A stretch of DNA of 64,000 nt from CAVVXX01 sp052389895 (GTDB lineage Bacteria; Pseudomonadota; Alphaproteobacteria; Micropepsales; Micropepsaceae), in the NCBI GenBank assembly GCA_052389895.1, contig JBQTHM010000023.1, forward strand, positions 1 to 64,000, written 5' to 3'. Position numbers and translations under genes: made by a program. The notes under the pieces were generated by a model. That model was not told the DNA's origin and ran no database searches. It saw only the letters and a list, made by a program, of their open reading frames with translations. This document shows positions 33,709-44,271 of the stretch, piece after piece (position 1 is the first letter of the stretch; each line of letters opens with the position of its first letter).

Positions 33709-36700
33709 TTACGGCGATTCCGTTGCCAGTGTCTGCACTTGGCTGCTCGCCAGCGTCAGTTTTGCAATGCTGAGCGGGCCCGCATGTTCCAGTTCGCTGA
33801 GAAAAGCTTCGGTGCGTGCAAGGTCCGCCCTACGCGCCTGCGCCCAAGCACGAGCCGCCGATGCGCCTTCCACACGCGTTGCCTTCGCAAAGGCCGCCCC
33901 GCCGAGCCCAAGCGCCTCGGCAGCAAGCACGCGCTGGCTTGCAAACAAATCATCCACGATGCGCCTGATGGCAAGCCGGTCCCAGTGGTCGGCCGCATTC
34001 ACACGTTCGGCCAGTCCGCGCAGCCGGTCCAGCCCCACTTCCGTGCCCACGGCAAAATAGGCGCCTGCCGCCGCGTCCACGGGCACCGACCGGCTTTGCG
34101 ATAGCAGCACGATCTCGCAGGCAGCCCCCATCAGTGGTAGCACCGCCACGTCCTCTGCAATGTCCAGCGGCACGCCCGACGAGGTCAGCTCCGTGATCCG
34201 CGCCTCGGTAACTTGCCTTTCGAAGGGCGAAATAAGGCCTTCGAAACGGCCGTGCAGTTCGGCGATACCGGCTGCGTAAGCCTGCGCCGTCGTGTTGATT
34301 GGTGCACCCGCGGGCAGATGCACCAGGAACCAGAGGCCAAGGCGGCGAAGCAATTCGGCGAGTTCGGCTACCATTGCGTTCTGCGTGTCGGCCGCAACTT
34401 TCAGATCGAGACTGCAAATGCGCGCCCGCAATTCATCCAGCGCAAAGGCGGAAGTTGCGAGTTCGAACGCGCGCGCGGCTTCGGCGCCCGAGGCGCTGGC
34501 AAGTTCGCACATGCGCTGCACGAACAGCGGACCGGCCAAGTTCACAACTTTGTTCGCGAGCCTCGTCGCTATGATTTCCCGGCGGAGCGGATGCGACACA
34601 ATCTCATTCTTGAATCGCGCTACCGCCTGCGGCGGAAAATAGGATTCCAGCATACCGCCGAAGTGCGGATCATCCGGGAGATTGCCGGCAAGAATTGCGT
34701 GCTTGAGATCGAGCTTCACATAGGCAAGCAACACAGCCAGATCGGGCCGCGTCAGCGACAAGCCGTCGCGCGCCAGCAATCGCAGGGTTTCGTCATCGGG
34801 CAAGGACTCGACGGCGCGATCCAATTTGCCGCTTCGTTCCAGTTCACGCATGACGCGCCCCGCCGCGTCGAGATCGCGCGGGCCGCCCTTTGTTGCGACC
34901 GATATCGCAAGCGTCTGATCGTAAATATCCGCGAGCACGAGTTGTTCGACGTCGGCTGTCATCGCCACAAGCAGGCGATCGCGTTCGGCACTCGAGAGAC
35001 TGCCACGGCGAAGCGGGCCGCTCATCAGGATCTTGATATTCACTTCGTGGTCGGAGGTGCTGACGCCGGCCGCATTATCGACCGCATCCGTGTTGATGCG
35101 ACCGCCGCGGCGCGCATATTCCACGCGTCCAAGCTGGGTGAGCGCGAGATTGGCGCCCTCGCCCACGACTTTCGCCTTGAGATCCTGCCCGTTCACGCGG
35201 ATGGCGTCATTGGCGCGATCGCCCACATCGGCATTGCTTTGCGCGCTTGCCTTCACAAACGTGCCTATGCCGCCGAACCACAGAAGATCGACGCTTGCGC
35301 CAAGGAGCGCCCGCATGAGTTCGGGGGGCGAGGCGCGGCTCTTAGTCAATCCGGTAAGCGCCTTTACTTCCGTGCTAAGGGGAATTTCCTTAAGCGTGCG
35401 CGCATAGACGCCGCCCCCTTTGGAAATGTGCCTGGGATCGTAGTCGGACCAGCTCGAGCGCGGCAGATCAAACAGCCGCTTGCGCTCGTTCCAACTGACG
35501 CCGGGATCGGGATCAGGGTCGAGAAAGATGTGGCGGTGATCGAATGCGGCGAGCAGTTTCGTCTGCCTGGACAGCAACATGCCGTTGCCGAACACATCGC
35601 CGGACATGTCGCCGACGCCGATGCAGGTGAAGGGCTCGCTTTGAATATCGCGCCCCATCTCGCGGAAGTGGCGCTTCACCGCCTCCCAGGCGCCCTTGGC
35701 GGTAATGCCCATTTTCTTGTGGTCGTAGCCCTGACTCCCGCCGCTGGCGAATGCGTCGCCCAGCCAAAAGCCGCGTTCGCGCGCAAGCGCATTGGCAATG
35801 TCGGAAAAAGTCGCCGTACCCTTATCGGCCGCAACGACGAGATAAGGGTCGTCGCCGTCGTGGCGCACGACATCGCTTGGCGGCACCACATTGCCGTCCG
35901 GGCCGATATTGTCGGTAATGTCGAGAAGGGCGGCGATAAACGTTTGGTACGCGCGCACGGCCTCCGCGTGCGCGTCCTCGCGGGCTGCGTTCACCGGCAC
36001 CTGTTTGGGGACAAATCCGCCCTTGGCGCCGACCGGCACGATAACCGCGTTCTTTACTTGCTGCGCCTTTACCAGGTTCAGCACTTCCGTGCGGAAGTCC
36101 TCGCGCCGGTCGGACCAGCGAATTCCGCCGCGCGCCACCTTGCCAAAGCGCAAATGCACGGCCTCGACATTGGGTGCATACACGAAAACCTCAACGAACG
36201 GACGCGGCGCAGGGAGTTCCTCGAGACCGTGGCTGTCGAGCTTGCAGGCGATGTACGCCTTATGAGCACCGTTTGCGTCCCTTTGGAAAAAATTCGTGCG
36301 CAGCGTGCTGTCGATAACGTTGCGCATGCGCCGGATGATGCGGTCGTCGTCGAGGCTCTTGACGTCACCGAGCGCGGCTTCAATCTTGGCGTGCAATGCG
36401 ACGGCACGCTGATTTCGTTCGGACTCGCCCAACACCGGATCGTGTCGCACATAAAACAGTTCGACGAGCAGCCGGGCGATGTCAGGGTTCTGCGCCAGCG
36501 CCTGTTCCATGTAGCCTTGGCCGAACGTGATGTTCGTTTGACGCAAGAATTTGGCGACCGTGCGAAGGATAGTCACGTCGCGCCAGGTCACGCCCGCCTC
36601 GCTCACGAGCCGGTTGAAGCCATCGCTTTCGATGACACCGTTGCATACGGCGTGATAGGCATCCTCGAGCAGCGGCTTCAGCTTGGCGAGATTGGCGGGG

Positions 36701-38610
36701 CCGCCATCGGCGCGCTCCATGAGAAAATTGTGCACGGCAGCCTTTCGTACGGTGCCGTCTGGCGCCTTAGGCGCGAGTTCATAGCTGTCTTCGGCAATTA
36801 CCTTCAGGCCAAGATTCTCGAAAACGGGCAAACAGGCCGAGAGCGGCAAGAAACCGCCGCGCACAAAAAGCTTCAGATGCAACGTGCTGCGCGCGTCGCC
36901 CGGCTGGCCGTAGACGCGTGCCGCTACCGTGCCGCCGGCGGCGGTACCGGCGAGAACGGCCTCGATTTCCTGGATATCGGCAACCGCCTGGGCCGGCGCA
37001 AAATTGTCGCGGTAGCCCGGCGGGAAGGCGTCCCTGAAGCGCTGCAACAGGGCAGCCCCATCGGCGTCGCCGTGTGTGGCGATCATGATGGCGGAGGCAA
37101 AACCGTCCTCCCAAGTGCGGACGGCCGCGCGGATTTCGGCCTCCAGCGCCTTGACGTCCGCTTCGGGACGCGGACCGGGATTGCGACCAATGATGAAGTG
37201 CACGCGGGCGAGCGTTTCCTCGTCCAGGCTGGGATGCGCTGCGGTCATACGGCCATTGAAGGCGCGCGCGAGAATCCCGTGAATTCGTTCGCGAGCGGAC
37301 GTGTTGTAGCGTTCGCGCGGAACGAACACCAGCGCAGAAACAAAGCGGTCGAAACGATCAAAACGGAGGAAGGCGCGCACCTTTGGCCTGTCGCCCAGCG
37401 CGAGGATTCCAAGCGCAGTGGCCCGCAACTCATCCTCTTCGATCTGGAACAGCTCGTCTCGCGGGTAGGAATCAATAATGTGGGCAAGCGCCTTTCCGTC
37501 GTGACTGTCGGGCGCGAGCCCCGCGCGCTTAAGCACACGGTCGACCTTGCGCCGAAGCAGCGGAATTTCGGACGGCACGCGATTATACGCGCTGGAGGTG
37601 AAGAGCCCGACAAACCGCCTTTCGCCCGTCAGGCGGCCCTGCGCATCGAAGCGTTTGACGCCGACGTAATCCATATGCACACGCCGATGCACGGTCGAGC
37701 GTACGTTCGACTTGGTTATGATGATGGGAGACGGAGCGGTAAGAAACTCGCGCACCTCGGGCGTCAAACTCGTCCGGTCGTGCCCTTCGCGGATCACACG
37801 CGCATTCGGATCGGTCAGGAGACCAAGGCCAGTTTGGGGCAGCGGGGCGTGCCGGCCCTCGCCCCCCGAGTCGAAGGCGTAATCGCGACAGCCCAGAAAG
37901 GTGAAATGACGCTGTCCCAGCCAGTCGAGAAAAGCGAGGCTCTCCTCCAGCTCCTCCCGCGAGATTTTGGGCGGATGCATTTTCAGCTCTTCGGTTGCCG
38001 TCGAGAGCTGAGCGAGCATGCGCTTCCAATCGCGTACTGCGCTGCGCACATTGGCGAACACCTTACGCAACGCTTCGACAAGCGCGTGCTCCGTCTCGGC
38101 GTTCATAATCCTATGGAGAGCGAGCACAATGACGCTGTCGCGCCGTTCGGGCGCAAGCGAAACGACGGGGTGAAACGCCGCATTCATGCGCATGCCCTGC
38201 GCGGTTACTTCCGCGATGCAGGAGTCATAGAGAAACGGCATGTCATCGTTGATGCATACAATGACAGTTTCGTTGCGCTGAAAATTCGGGTCTTCTTGCG
38301 AAGGAACAAACGATTCCACCACCGGCTCGCCGGGTTTGCGTCTGGAGAAATGCGCGAAGACGAGCCGCGCCAAGGCCGCAAACTCGGGCGCGGTGTAACG
38401 CGTTACATCTTCGGGCAGCGCATTCTGCACAAAGCGCTGGAAGAACGCGGCAAGTTGCGGATCGCGGCTGCCAATGAGCTTGCTTGCCGCCGCGAGGCGC
38501 GCGGCCAGTTCCTCCGATTCCTCTCCTGCGCGTTCGGCGGCCGTGCCTTTGTCGGGCAGCGCTGCAACCGGCCTGCGGGCCGCCATGAAGAACTCCTGCT
38601 CTCGCGCCAT
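33709..38610 (-). CDS. gdhB: NAD-dependent glutamate dehydrogenase, large type (~180 kDa)
   Basis: 1633 residues, the size of the L_180 class. It oxidatively deaminates glutamate to 2-oxoglutarate and ammonia. The long N-terminal half holds ACT-like regulatory segments. The catalytic region (about 780-1200) includes GGIRWSDRREDFRTEVLNL, VIVPVGAKGGFVPKQ, YLVVAADKGTATFSDIAN, and the Rossmann part CIGVGDMSGDVFGNGML. The C-terminal domain is helical. It is a monocistronic gene. The start MAREQEFF at 38610 is used; an ATG at 38586 is possible. Confidence 0.95.
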   Translation of the reverse strand: MAREQEFFMAARRPVAALPDKGTAAERAGEESEELAARLAAASKLIGSRDPQLAAFFQRFVQNALPEDVTRYTAPEFAALARLVFAHFSRRKPGEPVVESFVPSQEDPNFQRNETVIVCINDDMPFLYDSCIAEVTAQGMRMNAAFHPVVSLAPERRDSVIVLALHRIMNAETEHALVEALRKVFANVRSAVRDWKRMLAQLSTATEELKMHPPKISREELEESLAFLDWLGQRHFTFLGCRDYAFDSGGEGRHAPLPQTGLGLLTDPNARVIREGHDRTSLTPEVREFLTAPSPIIITKSNVRSTVHRRVHMDYVGVKRFDAQGRLTGERRFVGLFTSSAYNRVPSEIPLLRRKVDRVLKRAGLAPDSHDGKALAHIIDSYPRDELFQIEEDELRATALGILALGDRPKVRAFLRFDRFDRFVSALVFVPRERYNTSARERIHGILARAFNGRMTAAHPSLDEETLARVHFIIGRNPGPRPEADVKALEAEIRAAVRTWEDGFASAIMIATHGDADGAALLQRFRDAFPPGYRDNFAPAQAVADIQEIEAVLAGTAAGGTVAARVYGQPGDARSTLHLKLFVRGGFLPLSACLPVFENLGLKVIAEDSYELAPKAPDGTVRKAAVHNFLMERADGGPANLAKLKPLLEDAYHAVCNGVIESDGFNRLVSEAGVTWRDVTILRTVAKFLRQTNITFGQGYMEQALAQNPDIARLLVELFYVRHDPVLGESERNQRAVALHAKIEAALGDVKSLDDDRIIRRMRNVIDSTLRTNFFQRDANGAHKAYIACKLDSHGLEELPAPRPFVEVFVYAPNVEAVHLRFGKVARGGIRWSDRREDFRTEVLNLVKAQQVKNAVIVPVGAKGGFVPKQVPVNAAREDAHAEAVRAYQTFIAALLDITDNIGPDGNVVPPSDVVRHDGDDPYLVVAADKGTATFSDIANALARERGFWLGDAFASGGSQGYDHKKMGITAKGAWEAVKRHFREMGRDIQSEPFTCIGVGDMSGDVFGNGMLLSRQTKLLAAFDHRHIFLDPDPDPGVSWNERKRLFDLPRSSWSDYDPRHISKGGGVYARTLKEIPLSTEVKALTGLTKSRASPPELMRALLGASVDLLWFGGIGTFVKASAQSNADVGDRANDAIRVNGQDLKAKVVGEGANLALTQLGRVEYARRGGRINTDAVDNAAGVSTSDHEVNIKILMSGPLRRGSLSSAERDRLLVAMTADVEQLVLADIYDQTLAISVATKGGPRDLDAAGRVMRELERSGKLDRAVESLPDDETLRLLARDGLSLTRPDLAVLLAYVKLDLKHAILAGNLPDDPHFGGMLESYFPPQAVARFKNEIVSHPLRREIIATRLANKVVNLAGPLFVQRMCELASASGAEAARAFELATSAFALDELRARICSLDLKVAADTQNAMVAELAELLRRLGLWFLVHLPAGAPINTTAQAYAAGIAELHGRFEGLISPFERQVTEARITELTSSGVPLDIAEDVAVLPLMGAACEIVLLSQSRSVPVDAAAGAYFAVGTEVGLDRLRGLAERVNAADHWDRLAIRRIVDDLFASQRVLAAEALGLGGAAFAKATRVEGASAARAWAQARRADLARTEAFLSELEHAGPLSIAKLTLASSQVQTLATESP

Positions 38611-38682
38611 CGAGGCGCCATTTTAGCGGCAGGAAATTAACGCCCCGCCCTTGGCGCCGGAAGCAGGAAATATCACTGAAAA

Positions 38683-39357
38683 TCAGGAAAACGTAACGAG
38701 AGGCCCCACACGCCTGGCCTGCCACCAGCCGTTTAGAAGCACGCCCGCGGCAACAAGCGCGCCAAGCACCAGCGCGAGCGTGGCCGCCAATGGCCCATCA
38801 GGCAGTGGCCTCAGCAATGCGGCCATGGCAGGGATGACGACAGCCGGTACGAGAAAGTAGAGGCCAGCCCGGGCACGCAGCAGCGCCGCGACACCGGCCG
38901 CCGTGCCGGCCGAGAAGAGCGCGAGCGCGAGCGCGCTTGCGGCCCCGGGCAGCGCAAGAAACGCGCCCGCTCCCCAGGCAAAACCCGCGAATAAAAGCGC
39001 CGCGTCGAGATCGGCTGCAAAAGCGCGCAAGGGAACGAGTTCGAATGCGGCGACGGATGCGCGCCGGTAAAGCCCGAGGATGACCAGCGCGGCCGCCGCG
39101 GTGAACAGGCACCACAGGAGGAGCGGCGACAGCGGAACCGCGCCGGTCGACGTAAAAGCGATCACGCCAAGGCCTGCGATCAAAAGCCAGGCCGAAAAGG
39201 GTGCGCGGCCAAGCAGATTGGCAAGCTGAGCGGTCTCGGCTGCTTCTTCGTGCAGGCGCGATAGCCGGTGAAGCGCGTGCGTCTGCACCTCGCGCGCGAT
39301 CTCGGCCTTTGCGACTTCCAGACCACGCAACAACTGCGATGGCGACTCCGGGCTCAT
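38683..39357 (-). CDS. Uncharacterised multi-pass membrane protein
   Basis: 224 residues from the ATG at 39357 (MSPESPSQLLRG), supported by GGAGAGGGG just upstream. The N-terminal part is amphipathic and charged (about 1-45) and could be a cytoplasmic coiled segment. About six to seven Ala/Leu-rich transmembrane helices follow. I recognise no domain. It lies 72 bases upstream of the NAD-glutamate dehydrogenase gene on the same strand and may share its promoter. Function unknown. Confidence 0.65.
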   Translation of the reverse strand: MSPESPSQLLRGLEVAKAEIAREVQTHALHRLSRLHEEAAETAQLANLLGRAPFSAWLLIAGLGVIAFTSTGAVPLSPLLLWCLFTAAAALVILGLYRRASVAAFELVPLRAFAADLDAALLFAGFAWGAGAFLALPGAASALALALFSAGTAAGVAALLRARAGLYFLVPAVVIPAMAALLRPLPDGPLAATLALVLGALVAAGVLLNGWWQARRVGPLVTFS

Positions 39358-39572
39358 GTCCCCTCTCCAAATGCATGGCGTGCAAACGGCCGACGCCAAC
39401 GCTCCTCTGCCGGAGTTAACAATGCATTAAGAATTGGGCCGTTCCCGGAGAGGCCTCGAATCAGACGCGGAGCTTGCAAGATTACAACGGTTAACGGAGC
39501 CGCAACGGGGGTGTTCGCAGACCGCGGCCTTATCCTTGTGGAAAAAAGCAGGAACCGAACAGAGCCAGCCGC

Positions 39573-40346
39573 TTAGGTCTGCAGCCTTTGACGGATGGCC
39601 TGCGCGATTGCGAGGGATGAAGGTCTGCCCGCTTGCCCCTGCGAGGGCGCAATGGAAATAACGAGCAGCTTTTGCTCGATGGTAACCGCCGTTTCGTTTG
39701 CCGGAGCAATCCGAACGATATTGAAGTGCGAAAGCAGCGCCTGACCCAGCCGGCGCGTCGCCGCCACGCGCTCGATTGCGCGTGCCGCGTTGCGAATTGC
39801 GTCACCCGCAAGCAGTCGCGTCTCATCGGACGCGTTTAGCACATCCCAATTGGCGCGAAAGCCGATCGTGAGTCCCGTGCGGTCCTGCAATTCCTCCGAC
39901 GTGCGCACGGCGAATTTCTTCACATCGGGCACGAGCACAAGAACATGGGCCGCAGGATCGCCGAGACGCTCGGCAGGAATGCCGCCAGGAGATTTGCTGG
40001 TGTAAATCGTCACCCCGCCCCAGCCTGCGACTTTCAGCGCCACATCGCCGGAATCGTATTTCAACACGCGCCCGCCCAATGCCGCGGGTTCGATCGTGAG
40101 ATAGAAGACTTCGTCGTCGCCGCTGATGCGCAAGCGTTCAAAATTGCGATAGCGGTCAAGAGAAAAACGGACCGAATCGCCCGCGAGATAGGACCCGTCT
40201 TCGGGCAAATCAGGCCGCGGCTGGCCCGGCATTTTGAGGCCGCGTATCGGGTCTTCCTGGGCATGGGCAAACGGCGCGCCGGAAAATGCCAGCGGTGTGC
40301 AGAGAGTGCACAAAAGGAATAGGAAGAGTGCCTTGCTCGCGCGCAA
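39573..40346 (-). CDS. DUF4908 exported protein
   Basis: 257 residues from the TTG at 40346, which has AGGGA 6 bases upstream. It begins a signal peptide (LFLFLLCTLCTPLAF...AHAQ) cleaved near AHA-QE. The mature part follows the DUF4908 pattern: DSVRFSLDRYRNFERLRISGD, a lipocalin-like beta-rich core (VLKYDSGDVALKVAGWGGVTIYTSKSPGG), and a C-terminal helical half. An open frame to 40445 would add 33 Arg/Pro-rich residues before the signal peptide and is rejected. Periplasmic; function unknown. Confidence 0.75.
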   Translation of the reverse strand: MRASKALFLFLLCTLCTPLAFSGAPFAHAQEDPIRGLKMPGQPRPDLPEDGSYLAGDSVRFSLDRYRNFERLRISGDDEVFYLTIEPAALGGRVLKYDSGDVALKVAGWGGVTIYTSKSPGGIPAERLGDPAAHVLVLVPDVKKFAVRTSEELQDRTGLTIGFRANWDVLNASDETRLLAGDAIRNAARAIERVAATRRLGQALLSHFNIVRIAPANETAVTIEQKLLVISIAPSQGQAGRPSSLAIAQAIRQRLQT

Positions 40347-40515
40347 CGGCGATCCCTGTCTAGGCCCGCTTGGCTGGCCGTTGAACCCTGCCCGAAAACG
40401 GAATGTCCGCCCCGCTGCAAGTACACGCGGGGATCGTGGCAACAATGTGGTTTCATACGTATAGTGCGACTAATCTTGGCGTCCCTCCGCCATCTCCTTG
40501 CTCAAGAGTTTGCTC

Positions 40516-43215
40516 GTGAACGCTAGTCTCGACAGCTTCCGTTGCCGCCGCACGCTCAAAGTGGGAACGAAGACCTATGCCTATTTCAGCCTCAAGCAGG
40601 CCGAGATAAACGGCCTTGAAGGAATTTCGCGCCTGCCCCACTCGCTGAAGGTGCTGCTGGAAAATCTTCTACGCCACGAAGACGGGCGCACGGTGGCGGC
40701 AAAAGATATCAGTGCGTTCGCCGATTGGCTTAGAAAAAAGAGTTCGGAGCGGGAAGTCGCGTTTCGGCCTGCGCGTGTCTTGATGCAGGATTTCACAGGC
40801 GTGCCGGCCGTTGTCGATCTCGCCGCTATGCGCGACGCCATGATGGCGCTGGGCGGCGACGTGAAGAAAATCAATCCGCTCTCGCCCGTGGATCTCATTA
40901 TTGACCATTCCGTGATGGTGGACGCGTTTGCCAATCGCAACGCGTTCAAGATCAATGTGGCGCGTGAGTACGAACGCAACGGCGAACGCTACGCGTTCCT
41001 GCGCTGGGGCGCCAAGGCCTTCGACAATTTCCGGGTGGTGCCGCCCGGAACCGGCATCTGCCATCAAGTGAATCTGGAGTACCTCGGCCAAACCGTCTGG
41101 ACCAAGAAGGAAAAGGCGAACGGAAAATCGATCGAATACGCCTATCCCGACACGCTGGTGGGCACAGACAGCCACACGACCATGATCAACTCATTGGCGG
41201 TCTTGGGATGGGGTGTCGGCGGGATCGAGGCGGAAGCGGCCATGCTGGGTCAGCCCATGTCCATGCTCATCCCTGAAGTCGTTGGCGTGCGGCTGAGCGG
41301 CAAGCTGCGCCCCGGCGTTACCGCTACGGATCTCGTGCTCACCGTCACCGAGATGTTGCGCAAGCGGGGCGTGGTGGGGAAGTTTGTCGAATTCTTTGGC
41401 CGCGGCCTTGACGATCTCGGGCTGGAAGACCGCGCCACGATTTCCAACATGGCTCCCGAGTACGGCGCGACGTGCGGCTTCTTTCCGGCGGATGCGGAAA
41501 CGCTGCGCTACTTGCGCGCAACGGGGCGCAAGGCCGAACGCGTGGCGCTCACGCAAAAATATCTGCGCGCGCAAGGGCTGTTCCGCGATCCGCGCACGCC
41601 GGATCCCGAATTCACCGACATATTGCATCTCGATTTGGAAGCAGTCGAATCGAGCCTTGCCGGCCCGCGCCGCCCGCAAGATCGAGTTGCGCTCTCGCGG
41701 GCGGGGGAAGAATTTTCGCATGCCCTGACGCAGATTTTCGAAAAAGCCGACGACGCCGGAAGCCGCGTGAAAGTGGAGGGTACGAATTACACGCTGGGCC
41801 ACGGCGACGTGGTGATTGCCGCCATTACCTCCTGCACCAACACGTCCAATCCCAGCGTCATGATCGGAGCGGGACTGCTGGCCAAGAAAGCGGCGGCACT
41901 GGGGCTGAAGACGAAGCCGTGGGTAAAGACCTCGCTCGCCCCGGGAAGCCAGGTCGTCACCGAATACCTGGCCAAAGCCGGATTGCAAAAATCGCTGGAC
42001 GCGTTGGGATTCGAGCTCGTGGGTTATGGCTGTACCACGTGCATCGGCAATTCGGGGCCGCTGCCCGATCCAATCGCGCGGGCCGTCAACGAAAATGACC
42101 TGGTCGTCGCGGCGGTACTGTCCGGCAACCGCAATTTCGAGGGTCGCGTCCATCCCCAGGTGCGCGCGAATTATCTCGCGTCGCCGATGCTGGTCGTTGC
42201 ATACGCGCTTGCGGGCACGATGAAAACGAACCTTGCGACCGAGCCTGTCGGGCACGACCGCAAGAACAATCCGGTATTTCTGCGCGACATCTGGCCCTCG
42301 CAGCGTGAAATAAACGCGACGATCACCAAGTCGATTACGCCCGCGATGTTCCGCCGCCGCTACGGCCATGTGTTCAAAGGCGGGCCCGAGTGGAAAAAGG
42401 TTAAAGTGCGCGGCGGTGCGACCTATGGGTGGGACGCGGCATCAACTTACGTAAAAAACCCGCCTTATTTCGCCAACATCGCGCGCGATCCCGTGCCCCT
42501 GGGGGAGATCCGGGGCGCCCGCATTCTGGGGCTGTTCGGGGATTCGATCACGACCGATCACATCAGCCCAGCGGGTGCGATCAAAAAGGAAAGCCCTGCC
42601 GGCCAGTATCTGATCGCGCATGGAGTTTCACCGGCTGAATTCAATTCCTATGGCTCGCGACGCGGCAATCACGAAGTGATGATGCGAGGCACATTCGCCA
42701 ACATCCGAATCAAGAACGAAATGCTGGGGGGGCGCGAAGGCGGCCTCACCATCCATCAGCCGGGCGGCGAAGAAATGCCGATCTATGACGCCGCCATGCG
42801 TTACCAGAAAGAACGCGTGCCCACGGTCGTGATCGCGGGCAAGGAATACGGTTCCGGCTCCTCGCGCGACTGGGCCGCCAAGGGTCCGAGACTGCTCGGC
42901 GTGCGCGCGGTCATCGTCGAAAGTTTTGAACGCATTCACCGTTCCAACCTTATCGGCATGGGCGTGCTGCCCTTGGAGTTTGTGGGCGGAAAGACGCGCA
43001 GGGACTACGGCTTCACGGGAAAAGAAGTGATCGACATTGGTGGGCGCAAAAATGAGCTTACCCCGCGCATGCAGCTTGTGGGCCGCATCACCTATCCTGA
43101 TGGCAGCAAGGCGGAAATGCCGCTGCTCGCGCGTATCGATACGCTGGACGAGGCCCAGTATTTTCGGCATGGCGGGATTCTTCCTTACGTGCTCCGCCAT
43201 CTTTTGGCCGCGTAA
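40516..43215 (+). CDS. acnA: Aconitate hydratase AcnA
   Basis: TCA-cycle isomerisation of citrate to isocitrate, about 899 residues. [4Fe-4S] ligands lie in AAITSCTNTSNPSVM and YGCTTCIGNSGPL. Active-site sequences include TDSHTTMINSLAVLGWGVGG and the swivel-domain KEYGSGSSRDWAAKGP. I prefer the GTG at 40516 (VNASLDSFRCRRTL), which fits the family start, with AAGAG 7 bases upstream. A TTG at 40498 is an alternative. The protein is of the IRP/AcnA class. Confidence 0.97.
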   Translation: MNASLDSFRCRRTLKVGTKTYAYFSLKQAEINGLEGISRLPHSLKVLLENLLRHEDGRTVAAKDISAFADWLRKKSSEREVAFRPARVLMQDFTGVPAVVDLAAMRDAMMALGGDVKKINPLSPVDLIIDHSVMVDAFANRNAFKINVAREYERNGERYAFLRWGAKAFDNFRVVPPGTGICHQVNLEYLGQTVWTKKEKANGKSIEYAYPDTLVGTDSHTTMINSLAVLGWGVGGIEAEAAMLGQPMSMLIPEVVGVRLSGKLRPGVTATDLVLTVTEMLRKRGVVGKFVEFFGRGLDDLGLEDRATISNMAPEYGATCGFFPADAETLRYLRATGRKAERVALTQKYLRAQGLFRDPRTPDPEFTDILHLDLEAVESSLAGPRRPQDRVALSRAGEEFSHALTQIFEKADDAGSRVKVEGTNYTLGHGDVVIAAITSCTNTSNPSVMIGAGLLAKKAAALGLKTKPWVKTSLAPGSQVVTEYLAKAGLQKSLDALGFELVGYGCTTCIGNSGPLPDPIARAVNENDLVVAAVLSGNRNFEGRVHPQVRANYLASPMLVVAYALAGTMKTNLATEPVGHDRKNNPVFLRDIWPSQREINATITKSITPAMFRRRYGHVFKGGPEWKKVKVRGGATYGWDAASTYVKNPPYFANIARDPVPLGEIRGARILGLFGDSITTDHISPAGAIKKESPAGQYLIAHGVSPAEFNSYGSRRGNHEVMMRGTFANIRIKNEMLGGREGGLTIHQPGGEEMPIYDAAMRYQKERVPTVVIAGKEYGSGSSRDWAAKGPRLLGVRAVIVESFERIHRSNLIGMGVLPLEFVGGKTRRDYGFTGKEVIDIGGRKNELTPRMQLVGRITYPDGSKAEMPLLARIDTLDEAQYFRHGGILPYVLRHLLAA

Positions 43216-43289
43216 AAGCCCGTACTTTCAAGCCATCGTGATGCGATGGGCCTTTGGAAAGGCGGGGGCTTCGCCCTATCTTCCCGCCC

Positions 43290-44024
43290 ATGCGCTTTGC
43301 TGCGTATCTCTGTGCCGGCCTTCTCGGGCTTGTCCCCGCCTTAGCGGGCGAGCAGCCCACGCACACCTCGCACCCGGTCGTGGTCGAACTGTTCACGAGC
43401 CAGGGCTGCGCCGATTGCCCGCCCGCCGACGCATTCTTGGGCGAACTTGCAAAGCGCAGAAACACGATCGCCATAACGCTTCCCGTCACCTATTGGGACA
43501 TGCTGGGATGGAAGGACACCTTCGCCAGCGAAGCCAATACCACCAGACAAAAGGCGTATGCCAAAGCGCTGGGACGAAGCGGCGTCTATACGCCGCAAAT
43601 GATCGTGAACGGCACGGCCGACGTAGTGGGCGGACGCCGCGATCAGGTGCTTTCGACCGTGGCCGCGCGCGCTAACGACAACCCCAGCATTCCGGTCGAC
43701 ATCCAGCTTGCGCCCCACACCGTGAACATCACGATCGCGGGCGGGGAAAAAACGGGCCCGGCGACGATCTGGGTCATGCCCACGCTTTCGCGCGCCAACG
43801 TGAAAGTGGGCAAAGGCGAGAACCAGGGCCGCGAACTCGCCTACACAAATATCGTTCGCGATCTGAAAGCAATCGGTGTGTGGGAAGGCGAGGCCGTCAC
43901 TTTCAGCTTGCCGCGCCGCGCCCTCACCAAGGTGCGCTATGACGGGCTCGTCGTTCTGCTTCAGCGTGACCGGCACGGACAGGTGATTGGCGCCACGATG
44001 ATCGGCAAGCGCGTCCCAGAATAA
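43290..44024 (+). CDS. DUF1223 family thioredoxin-like exported protein
   Basis: 244 residues from the ATG at 43290, which begins a signal peptide (MRFAAYLCAGLLGLVPALAG). The mature N-terminus VVVELFTSQGCADCPPADAFLGEL has a CxxC thioredoxin-like site and is diagnostic of DUF1223. Later conserved segments are VTYWDMLGWKDTFAS and GRSGVYTPQMIVNG. The function is unknown; a periplasmic redox role is suggested by the CxxC. It follows acnA by 74 bases, as in other Alphaproteobacteria. Confidence 0.85.
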   Translation: MRFAAYLCAGLLGLVPALAGEQPTHTSHPVVVELFTSQGCADCPPADAFLGELAKRRNTIAITLPVTYWDMLGWKDTFASEANTTRQKAYAKALGRSGVYTPQMIVNGTADVVGGRRDQVLSTVAARANDNPSIPVDIQLAPHTVNITIAGGEKTGPATIWVMPTLSRANVKVGKGENQGRELAYTNIVRDLKAIGVWEGEAVTFSLPRRALTKVRYDGLVVLLQRDRHGQVIGATMIGKRVPE

Positions 44025-44173
44025 TACACCCCTGTCGAGACGAGCGATCTTTAAACCAAGCAGACCTGCGGCCCAGCCGGTTCGCCTCGCTTCATTGCAT
44101 CTGCCGGGCTGGTTTGCGTAAACGACAACAAAGCTTCTTCAGCACTTTGTAACCGCAATTTCGATGGCCGCGC

Positions 44174-44200
44174 ATTCGCCTGTGCCCGCGGCAGGCGAAT
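44174..44200 (+). terminator. Hairpin with T-rich tail between DUF1223 and the GGDEF/EAL gene
   Basis: Perfect 9-bp stem ATTCGCCTG/CAGGCGAAT with a 9-base loop, followed by TTCTCAATTTTT. It could end the acnA-DUF1223 transcript 150 bases after the stop. It could also lie in the leader of the following gene. Confidence 0.5.
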
Positions 44201-44271
44201 TTCTCAATTTTTAAGCGCTTCCCGCGTAGTTTTGATGCAATTCGCACGGATCAATACGCGGAACAAGGGTA

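Noticed and set aside
34213..38640. 1475-residue plus-strand frame opposite NAD-glutamate dehydrogenase
   Set aside because: It is the antisense of a confidently identified gene. In GC-rich DNA the antisense frame lacks stops because of third-position bias. The protein is His/Arg/Ala-rich without recognisable motifs.
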